Under the pieces are notes generated by a model, which did no database searches, was not told the origin of the DNA, and saw only the letters and a program-made list of their open reading frames with translations. From contig NC_092581.1 of the NCBI RefSeq assembly GCF_037975245.1, positions 9,679,303 through 9,743,302 of the forward strand: DNA of 64,000 nt. The letters run 5' to 3'. This stretch comes from Apostichopus japonicus (lineage: Eukaryota; Echinodermata; Holothuroidea; Aspidochirotida; Stichopodidae). Below are positions 14,501-26,500 of this stretch, piece by piece. The position numbers were made by a program, and so were the translations under genes. Positions within the stretch are counted from its first letter, which is position 1; each line of letters opens with the position of its first letter.

Positions 14501-17500
14501 AAATGTGTTTCTTGCCTGTTGTACTTCAATCATGTTGTATTTTTTATGATATTGGAAAGACTGTCAGCATTGCCATGAAAAGTTCATTTCAAATACCTTT
14601 TTGTTCCTCCTACAAGCTTCACCATGTGATGAACCCGCTCCCCTAGATGACTTGGTATCCCATAGTCCTGACTTTGCTGAAGGAGTGATGTATGAAAATG
14701 GAACTGAAATCATGTATGACTGTCCTGAAGGATGGGATTTCAATGGCAACATGACTGCAGTGTGTCTATATGGAGTATGGACTTATGAAAATGCCTTTTG
14801 CACAGGTTTGTGAAATCATTGTCATATTTGAAGAATAAATGTGTTTCTTGCCTGTTGTACCTCAATCATGTTGTATTTTTTATGATATTGGAAAGACTGT
14901 CAGCATTGCCATGAAAAGTTCATTTCAAATACTTTTTTGTTCCTCTAAATAGCTTCACCATGTGATGAACCAATGCTTGAAGATCCATTGGTATCCCATA
15001 GTCCTGACTTAGCAGAAGGAGAGATGTATGAAAATGGAACTGAAATCACATATGACTGTCCTGAAGGATGGGATTTCAATGGCAACATGACTGCAGTGTG
15101 TCTATATGGAGTATGGACTTATGAAAATGCCTTTTGCACAGGTTTGTGAAATCATTGTCATATTTGAAGAATAAATGTGTTTCTTGCCTGTTGTACTTCA
15201 ATCATGTTGTATTTTTTATGATATTGGAAAGACTGTCAGCATTGCCATGAAAAGTTCATTTCAAATACCTTTTTGTTCCTCCTACAAGCTTCACCATGTG
15301 ATGAACCAATGCTTGAAGATCCATTGGTATCCCATAGTCCTGACTTTGCAGAAGGAGAGATGTATGAAAATGGAACTGAAATCACATATGACTGTCCTGA
15401 AGGATGGGATTTCAATGGCAACATGACTGCAGTGTGTCTATATGGAGTATGGACTTATGAAAATGCCTTTTGCACAGGTTTGTGAAATCATTGTCATATT
15501 TGAAGAATAAATGTGTTTCTTGCCTGTTGTACTTCAATCATGTTGTATTTTTTATGATATTGGAAAGACTGTCAGCATTGCCATGAAAAGTTCATTTCAT
15601 ATACCTTTTTGTTCCTCCTACAAGCTTCACCATGTGATGAACCCGCTCCCCTAGATGACTTGGTATCCCATAGTCCTGACTTTGCTGAAGGAGTGATGTA
15701 TGAAAATGGAACTGAAATCATGTATGACTGTCCTGAAGGATGGGATTTCAATGGCAACATGACTGCAGTGTGTCTATATGGAGTATGGACTTATGAAAAT
15801 GCCTTTTGCACAGGTTTGTGAAATCATTGTCATATTTGAAGAATAAATGTGTTTCTTGCCTGTTGTACCTCAATCATGTTGTATTTTTTATGATATTGGA
15901 AAGACTGTCAGCATTGCCATGAAAAGTTCATTTCAAATACTTTTTTGTTCCTCTAAATAGCTTCACCATGTGATGAACCAATGCTTGAAGATCCATTGGT
16001 ATCCCATAGTCCTGACTTAGCAGAAGGAGAGATGTATGAAAATGGAACTGAAATCACATATGACTGTCCTGAAGGATGGGATTTCAATGGCAACATGACT
16101 GCAGTGTGTCTATATGGAGTATGGACTTATGAAAATGCCTTTTGCACAGGTTTGTGAAATCATTGTCATTTTTGAAGAATAAATGTGTTACCTGCCTGTT
16201 GTACTTCAATCATGTTGTATTTTTTATGATATTGGAAAGACTGTCAGCATTGCCATGAAAAGTTCATTTCAAATACCTTTTTATTCCTCTAAATAGCTTC
16301 ACCATGTGATGAACCAATGCTTGAAGATCCATTGGTATCCCATGGTCCTGACTTTGCAGAAGGAGATATGTATGAAAATGGAACTGAAATCACATATGAC
16401 TGTCCTGAAGGATGGGATTTCAATGGCAACATGACTGCAGTGTGTCTATATGGAGTATGGACTTATGAAAATGCCTTTTGCACAGGTTTGTGAAATCATT
16501 GTCATATTTGAAGGATAAATGTGTTTCTTGCATGTTGTACTTCAATCATGTTGTATTTTTTATGATATTGGAAAGACTGTCAGCATTGCCATGAAAAGTT
16601 CATTTCAAATACCTTTTTGTTCCTCCTACAAGCTTCACCATGTGGTGAACCAATGCTTGAAGATCCATTGGTATCCCATAGTCCTGACTTAGCAGAAGGA
16701 GAGATGTATGAAAATGGAACTGAAATCACATATGACTGTCCTGAAGGATGGGATTTCAATGGCAACATGACTGCAGTGTGTCTATATGGAGTATGGACTT
16801 ATGAAAATGCCTTTTGCACAGGTTTGTGAAATCATTGTCATGTTTGAAGAATAAATGTGTTTCTTGCCTGTTGTACTTCAATCATGTTGTATTTTTTATG
16901 ATATTGGAAAGACTGTCAGCATTGCCATGAAAAGTTCATTTCAAATACCTTTTTGTTCCTCCTACAAGCTTCACCATGTGATGAACCCGCTCCCCTAGAT
17001 GACTTGGTATCCCATAGTCCTGACTTTGCAGAAGGAGAGATGTATGAAAATGGAACTGAAATCACATATGACTGTCCTGAAGGATGGGATTTCAATGGCA
17101 ACATGACTTCAGTGTGTCTTTATGGAGTATGGACTTATGAAAATGCCTTTTGCACAGGTTTGTAAAATCATTGTCATTTTTGAAGAATAAATGTGTTACT
17201 TGCCTGTTGTACTTCTATCATGTTGTATTTTTTATGATATTGGAAAGACTGTCAGCATTGCCATGAAAAGTTCATTTCAAATACCTCTTTGTTCCTCTAA
17301 ATAGCTTCACCATGTGATGAACCAATGCTTGAAGATCCATTGGTATCCCATAGTCCTGACTTAGCAGAAGGAGAGATGTATGAAAATGGAACTGAAATCA
17401 CATATGACTGTCCTGAAGGATGGGATTTCAATGGCAACATGACTGCAGTGTGTCTATATGGAGTATGGACTCATGAAAATGCCTTTTGCACAGGTTTGTG

Positions 17501-20500
17501 AAATCATTGTCATTTTTGAAGAATAAATGTGTTACTTGCCTGTTGTACTTCAATCATGTTGTATTTTTTATGATATTGGAAAGACTGTCAGCATTGCCAT
17601 GAAAAGTTCATTTCAAATACCTTTTTGTTCCTCTAAATAGCTTCACCATGTGATGAACCAATGCTTGAAGATCCATTGGTATCCCATAGTCCTGACTTAG
17701 CAGAAGGAGAGATGTATGAAAATGGAACTGAAATCACATATGACTGTCCTGAAGGATGGGATTTCAATGGCAACATGACTGCAGTGTGTCTATATGGAGT
17801 ATGGACTTATGAAAATGCCTTTTGCACAGGTTTGTGAAATCATTGTCATTTTTGAAGAATAAATGTGTTACTTGCCTGTTGTACTTCAATCATGTTGTAT
17901 TTTTTATGATATTGGAAAGACTGTCAGCATTGCCATGAAAAGTTCATTTCAAATACCTTTTTATTCCTCTAAATAGCTTCACCATGTGATGAACCAATGC
18001 TTGAAGATCCATTGGTATCCCATAGTCCTGACTTAGCAGAAGGAGATATGTATGAAAATGGAACTGAAATCACATATGACTGTCCTGAAGGATGGGATTT
18101 CAATGGCAACATGACTGCAGTGTGTCTATATGGAGTATGGACTTATGAAAATGCCTTTTGCACAGGTTTGTGAAATCATTGTCATATTTGAAGGATAAAT
18201 GTGTTTCTTGCCTGTTGTACTTCAATCATGTTGTATTTTTTATGATATTGGAAAGACTGTCAGCATTGCCATGAAAAGTTCATTTCATATACCTTTTTGT
18301 TCCTCCTACAAGCTTCACCATGTGATGAACCCGCTCCCCTAGATGACTTGGTATCCCATAGTCCTGACTTTGCTGAAGGAGTGATGTATGAAAATGGAAC
18401 TGAAATCATGTATGACTGTCCTGAAGGATGGGATTTCAATGGCAACATGACTGCAGTGTGTCTATATGGAGTATGGACTTATGAAAATGCCTTTTGCACA
18501 GGTTTGTGAAATCATTGTCATATTTGAAGAATAAATGTGTTTCTTGCCTGTTGTACCTCAATCATGTTGTATTTTTTATGATATTGGAAAGACTGTCAGC
18601 ATTGCCATGAAAAGTTCATTTCAAATACTTTTTTGTTCCTCTAAATAGCTTCACCATGTGATGAACCAATGCTTGAAGATCCATTGGTATCCCATAGTCC
18701 TGACTTAGCAGAAGGAGAGATGTATGAAAATGGAACTGAAATCACATATGACTGTCCTGAAGGATGGGATTTCAATGGCAACATGACTGCAGTGTGTCTA
18801 TATGGAGTATGGACTTATGAAAATGCCTTTTGCACAGGTTTGTGAAATCATTGTCATTTTTGAAGAATAAATGTGTTACTTGCCTGTTGTACTTCAATCA
18901 TGTTGTATTTTTTATGATATTGGAAAGACTGTCAGCATTGCCATGAAAAGTTCATTTCAAATACCTTTTTATTCCTCTAAATAGCTTCACCATGTGATGA
19001 ACCAATGCTTGAAGATCCATTGGTATCCCATGGTCCTGACTTAGCAGAAGGAGATATGTATGAAAATGGAACTGAAATCACATATGACTGTCCTGAAGGA
19101 TGGGATTTCAATGGCAACATGACTGCAGTGTGTCTATATGGAGTATGGACTTATGAAAATGCCTTTTGCACAGGTTTGTGAAATCATTGTCATATTTGAA
19201 GGATAAATGTGTTTCTTGCATGTTGTACTTCAATCATGTTGTATTTTTTATGATATTGGAAAGACTGTCAGCATTGCCATGAAAAGTTCATTTCAAATAC
19301 CTTTTTGTTCCTCCTACAAGCTTCACCATGTGGTGAACCAATGCTTGAAGATCCATTGGTATCCCATAGTCCTGACTTAGCAGAAGGAGAGATGTATGAA
19401 AATGGAACTGAAATCACATATGACTGTCCTGAAGGATGGGATTTCAATGGCAACATGACTGCAGTGTGTCTATATGGAGTATGGACTTATGAAAATGCCT
19501 TTTGCACAGGTTTGTGAAATCATTGTCATTTTTGAAGAATAAATGTGTTACTTGCCTGTTGTACTTCAATCATGTTGTATTTTTTATGATATTGGAAAGA
19601 CTGTCAGCATTGCCATGAAAAGTTCATTTCAAATACCTTTTTGTTCCTCTAAATAGCTTCACCATGTGATGAACCCGCTCCCCTAGATGACTTGGTATCC
19701 CATAGTCCTGACTTTGCAGAAGGAGAGATGTATGAAAATGGAACTGAAATCACATATGACTGTCCTGAAGGATGGGATTTCAATGGCAACATGACTGCAG
19801 TGTGTCTTTATGGAGTATGGACTTATGAAAATGCCTTTTGCACAGGTTTGTAAAATCATTGTCATTTTTGAAGAATAAATGTGTTACTTGCCTGTTGTAC
19901 TTCTATCATGTTGTATTTTTTATGATATTGGAAAGACTGTCAGCATTGCCATGAAAAGTTCATTTCAAATACCTCTTTGTTCCTCTAAATAGCTTCACCA
20001 TGTGATGAACCAATGCTTGAAGATCCATTGGTATCCCATAGTCCTGACTTAGCAGAAGGAGAGATGTATGAAAATGGAACTGAAATCACATATGACTGTC
20101 CTGAAGGATGGGATTTCAATGGCAACATGACTGCAGTGTGTCTATATGGAGTATGGACTTATGAAAATGCCTTTTGCACAGGTTTGTGAAATCATTGTCA
20201 TTTTTGAAGAATAAATGTGTTACTTGCCTGTTGTACTTCAATCATGTTGTATTTTTTATGATATTGGAAAGACTGTCAGCATTGCCATGAAAAGTTCATT
20301 TCAAATACCTCTTTGTTCCTCTAAATAGCTTCACCATGTGATGAACCAATGCTTGAAGATCCATTGGTATCCCATAGTCCTGACTTAGCAGAAGGAGAGA
20401 TGTATGAAAATGGAACTGAAATCACATATGACTGTCCTGAAGGATGGGATTTCAATGGCAACATGACTGCAGTGTGTCTATATGGAGTATGGACTTATGA

Positions 20501-23500
20501 AAATGCCTTTTGCACAGGTTTGTGAAATCATTGTCATTTTTGAAGAATAAATGTGTTACTTGCCTGTTGTACTTCAATCATGTTGTATTTTTTATGATAT
20601 TGGAAAGACTGTCAGCATTGCCATGAAAAGTTCATTTCAAATACCTTTTTGTTCCTCTAAATAGCTTCACCATGTGATGAACCCGCTCCCCTAGATGACT
20701 TGGTATCCCATAGTCCTGACTTTGCAGAAGGAGAGATGTATGAAAATGGAACTGAAATCACATATGACTGTCCTGAAGGATGGGATTTCAATGGCAACAT
20801 GACTGCAGTGTGTCTTTATGGAGTATGGACTTATGAAAATGCCTTTTGCACAGGTTTGTAAAATCATTGTCATTTTTGAAGAATAAATGTGTTACTTGCC
20901 TGTTGTACTTCTATCATGTTGTATTTTTTATGATATTGGAAAGACTGTCAGCATTGCCATGAAAAGTTCATTTCAAATACCTCTTTGTTCCTCTAAATAG
21001 CTTCACCATGTGATGAACCAATGCTTGAAGATCCATTGGTATCCCATAGTCCTGACTTAGCAGAAGGAGAGATGTATGAAAATGGAACTGAAATCACATA
21101 TGACTGTCCTGAAGGATGGGATTTCAATGGCAACATGACTGCAGTGTGTCTATATGGAGTATGGACTTATGAAAATGCCTTTTGCACAGGTTTGTGAAAT
21201 CATTGTCATTTTTGAAGAATAAATGTGTTACTTGCCTGTTGTACTTCAATCATGTTGTATTTTTTATGATATTGGAAAGACTGTCAGCATTGCCATGAAA
21301 AGTTCATTTCAAATACCTCTTTGTTCCTCTAAATAGCTTCACCATGTGATGAACCAATGCTTGAAGATCCATTGGTATCCCATAGTCCTGACTTAGCAGA
21401 AGGAGAGATGTATGAAAATGGAACTGAAATCACATATGACTGTCCTGAAGGATGGGATTTCAATGGCAACATGACTGCAGTGTGTCTATATGGAGTATGG
21501 ACTTATGAAAATGCCTTTTGCACAGGTTTGTGAAATCATTGTCATTTTTGAAGAATAAATGTGTTACTTGCCTGTTGTACTTCAATCATGTTGTATTTTT
21601 TATGATATTGGAAAGACTGTCAGCATTGCCATGAAAAGTTCATTTCAAATACCTTTTTGTTCCTCTAAATAGCTTCACCATGTGATGAACCAATGCTTGA
21701 AGATCCATTGGTATCCCATAGTCCTGACTTAGCAGAAGGAGAGATGTATGAAAATGGAACTGAAATCACATATGACTGTCCTGAAGGATGGGATTTCAAT
21801 GGCAACATGACTGCAGTGTGTCTATATGGAGTATGGACTTATGAAAATGCCTTTTGCACAGGTTTGTGAAATCATTGTCATATTTGAAGAATAAATGTGT
21901 TTCTTGCCTGTTGTACTTCAATCATGTTGTATTTTTTATGATATTGGAAAGACTGTCAGCATTGCCATGAAAAGTTCATTTCAAATACCTTTTTGTTCCT
22001 CCTACAAGCTTCACCATGTGATGAACCAATGCTTGAAGATCCATTGGTATCCCATAGTCCTGACTTAGCAGAAGGAGAGATGTATGAAAATGGAACTGAA
22101 ATCACATATGACTGTCCTGAAGGATGGGATTTCAATGGCAACATGACTGCAGTGTGTCTTTATGGAGTATGGACTTATGAAAATGCCTTTTGCACAGGTT
22201 TGTGAAATCATTGTCATTTTTGAAGAATAAATGTGTTTCTTGCCTGTTGTACTTTAATCATGTTGTATTTTTTATGATATTGGAGAGACTGTCAGCATTG
22301 CCATGAAAAGTTCATTTCAAATACCTTTTTGTTCCTCTAAATAGCTTCACCATGTGATGAACCAATGCTTGAAGATCCATTGGTATCCCATGGTCCTGAC
22401 TTAGCAGAAGGAGAGATGTATGAAAATGGAACTGAAATCACATATGACTGTCCTGAAGGATGGGATTTCAATGGCAACATGACTGCAGTGTGTCTTTATG
22501 GAGTATGGACTTATGAAAATGCCTTTTGCACAGGTTTGTAAAATCATTGTCATTTTTGAAGAATAAATGTGTTACTTGCCTGTTGTACTTCTATCATGTT
22601 GTATTTTTTATGATATTGGAAAGACTGTCAGCATTGCCATGAAAAGTTCATTTCAAATACCTCTTTGTTCCTCTAAATAGCTTCACCATGTGATGAACCA
22701 ATGCTTGAAGATCCATTGGTATCCCATAGTCCTGACTTAGCAGAAGGAGAGATGTATGAAAATGGAACTGAAATCACATATGACTGTCCTGAAGGATGGG
22801 ATTTCAATGGCAACATGACTGCAGTGTGTCTATATGGAGTATGGACTTATGAAAATGCCTTTTGCACAGGTTTGTGAAATCATTGTCATATTTGAAGAAT
22901 AAATGTGTTTCTTGCCTGTTGTACTTCAATCATGTTGTATTTTTTATGATATTGGAAAGACTGTCAGCATTGCCATGAAAAGTTCATTTCAAATACCTTT
23001 TTGTTCCTCCTACAAGCTTCACCATGTGATGAACCCGCTCCCCTAGATGACTTGGTATCCCATAGTCCTGACTTTGCAGAAGGAGAGATGTATGAAAATG
23101 GAACTGAAATCACATATGACTGTCCTGAAGGATGGGATTTCAATGGCAACATGACTGCAGTGTGTCTATATGGAGTATGGACTTATGAAAATGCCTTTTG
23201 CACAGGTTTGTGAAATCATTGTCATTTTTGAAGAATAAATGTGTTACTTGCCTGTTGTACTTCAATCATGTTGTATTTTTTATGATATTGGAAAGACTGT
23301 CAGCATTGCCATGAAAAGTTCATTTCAAATACCTTTTTGTTCCTCTAAATAGCTTCACCATGTGATGAACCAGTGCTTGAAGATCCATTGGTATCCCATA
23401 GTCCTGACTTAGCAGAAGGAGAGATGTATGAAAATGGAACTGAAATCACATATGACTGTCCTGAAGGATGGGATTTCAATGGCAACATGACTGCAGTGTG

Positions 23501-26500
23501 TCTATATGGAGTATGGACTTATGAAAATGCCTTTTGCACAGGTTTGTGAAATCATTGTCATATTTGAAGAATAAATGTGTTTCTTGCCTGTTGTACTTCA
23601 ATCATGTTGTATTTTTTATGATATTGGAAAGACTGTCAGCATTGCCATGAAAAGTTCATTTCAAATACCTTTTTGTTCCTCCTACAAGCTTCACCATGTG
23701 ATGAACCAATGCTTGAAGATCCATTGGTATCCCATAGTCCTGACTTAGCAGAAGGAGAGATGTATGAAAATGGAACTGAAATCACATATGACTGTCCTGA
23801 AGGATGGGATTTCAATGGCAACATGACTGCAGTGTGTCTTTATGGAGTATGGACTTATGAAAATGCCTTTTGCACAGGTTTGTGAAATCATTGTCATTTT
23901 TGAAGAATAAATGTGTTTCTTGCCTGTTGTACTTTAATCATGTTGTATTTTTTATGATATTGGAAAGACTGTCAGCATTTCCATGAAAAGTTCATTTCAA
24001 ATACCTTTTTGTTCCTCTAAATAGCTTCACCATGTGATGAACCAATGCTTGAAGATCCATTGGTATCCCATAGTCCTGACTTAGCAGAAGGAGAGATGTA
24101 TGAAAATGGAACTGAAATCACATATGACTGTCCTGAAGGATGGGATTTCAATGGCAACATGACTGCAGTGTGTCTTTATGGAGTATGGACTTATGAAAAT
24201 GCCTTTTGCACAGGTTTGTAAAATCATTGTCATTTTTGAAGAATAAATGTGTTACTTGCCTGTTGTACTTCTATCATGTTGTATTTTTTATGATATTGGA
24301 AAGACTGTCAGCATTGCCATGAAAAGTTCATTTCAAATACCTCTTTGTTCCTCTAAATAGCTTCACCATGTGATGAACCAATGCTTGAAGATCCATTGGT
24401 ATCCCATAGTCCTGACTTAGCAGAAGGAGAGATGTATGAAAATGGAACTGAAATCACATATGACTGTCCTGAAGGATGGGATTTCAATGGCAACATGACT
24501 GCAGTGTGTCTATATGGAGTATGGACTTATGAAAATGCCTTTTGCACAGGTTTGTGAAATCATTGTCATTTTTGAAGAATAAATGTGTTACTTGCCTGTT
24601 GTACTTCAGTCATGTTGTATTTTTTATGATATTGGAAAGACTGTCAGCATTGCCATGAAAAGTTCATTTCAAATACCTTTTTGTTCCTTTAAATAGCTTC
24701 ACCATGTGATGAACCAATGCTTGAAGATCCATTAGTATCCCATAGTCCTGACTTAGCAGAAGGAGAGATGTATGAAAATGGAACTGAAATCACATATGAC
24801 TGTCCTGAAGGATGGGATTTCAATGGCAACATGACTGCAGTGTGTCTATATGGAGTATGGACTTATGAAAATGCCTTTTGCACAGGTTTGTGAAATCATT
24901 GTCATTTTTGAAGAATAAATGTGTTTCTTGCCTGTTGTACTTCAATCATGTTGTATGTTTTATGATATTGGAAAGACTGTCAGCATTGCCATGAAAAGTT
25001 CATTTCAAATACCTTTTTGTTCCTCCTACAAGCTTCACCATGTGATGAACCCGCTCCCCTAGATGACTTGGTATCCCATAGTCCTGACTTTGCAGAAGGA
25101 GTGATGTATGAAAATGGAACTGAAATCATGTATGACTGTCCTGAAGGATGGGATTTCAATGGCAACATGACTGCAGTGTGTCTATATGGAGTATGGACTT
25201 ATGAAAATGCCTTTTGCACAGGTTTGTGAAATCATTGTCATATTTGAAGAATAAATGTGTTTCTTGCCTGTTGTACCTCAATCATGTTGTATTTTTTATG
25301 ATATTGGAAAGACTGTCAGCATTGCCATGAAAAGTTCATTTCAAATACCTTTTTGTTCCTCTAAATAGCTTCACCATGTGATGAACCAATGCTTGAAGAT
25401 CCATTGGTATCCCATAGTCCTGACTTAGCAGAAGGAGAGATGTATGAAAATGGAACTGAAATCACATATGACTGTCCTGAAGGATGGGATTTCAATGGCA
25501 ACATGTCTGCAGTGTGTCTTTATGGAGTATGGACTTATGAAAATGCCTTTTGCACAGGTTTGTGAAATCATTGTCATTTTTGAAGAATAAATGTGTTACT
25601 TGCCTGTTGTACTTCAATCATGTTGTATTTTTTATGATATTGGAAAGACTGTCAGCATTGCCATGAAAAGTTCATTTCAAATACCTTTTTGTTCCTCTAA
25701 ATAGCTTCACCATGTGATGAACCAATGCTTGAAGATCCATTGGTATCCCATAGTCCTGACTTAGCAGAAGGAGAGATGTATGAAAATGGAACTGAAATCA
25801 CATATGACTGTCCTGAAGGATGGGATTTCAATGGCAACATGACTGCAGTGTGTCTATATGGAGTATGGACTTATGAAAATGCCTTTTGCACAGGTTTGTG
25901 AAATCATTGTCATTTTTGAAGATTAAATGTGTTTCTTGCCTGTTGTACTTTAATCATGTGGTATTTTTTATGATATTGGAAAGACTGTCAGCATTGCCAT
26001 GAAAAGTTCATTTCAAATACCTTTTTGTTCCTCTAAATAGCTTCACCATGTGATGAACCAATGCTTGAAGATCCATTGGTATCCCATAGTCCTGACTTAG
26101 CAGAAGGAGAGATGTATGAAAATGGAACTGAAATCACATATGACTGTCCTGAAGGATGGGATTTCAATGGCAACATGACTGCAGTGTGTCTATATGGAGT
26201 ATGGACTTATGAAAATGCCTTTTGCACAGGTTTGTGAAATCATTGTCATATTTGAAGAATAAATGTGTTTCTTGCCTGTTGTACCTCAATCATGTCGTAT
26301 TTTTTATGATATTGGAAAGACTGTCAGCATTGCCATGAAAAGTTCATTTCAAATACCTTTTTGTTCCTCTAAATAGCTTCACCATGTGATGAACCAATGC
26401 TTGAAGATCCATTGGTATCCCATAGTCCTGACTTAGCAGAAGGAGAGATGTATGAAAATGGAACTGAAATCACATATGACTGTCCTGAAGGATGGGATTT

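Noticed and set aside
2611-25229. Dozens of separate 70-codon genes starting at a TTG before each exon
   Set aside because: The apparent start lies in the polypyrimidine/acceptor region and the stop is in the intron just after GT. Splice sites and phase show exons of one gene, not separate small genes.
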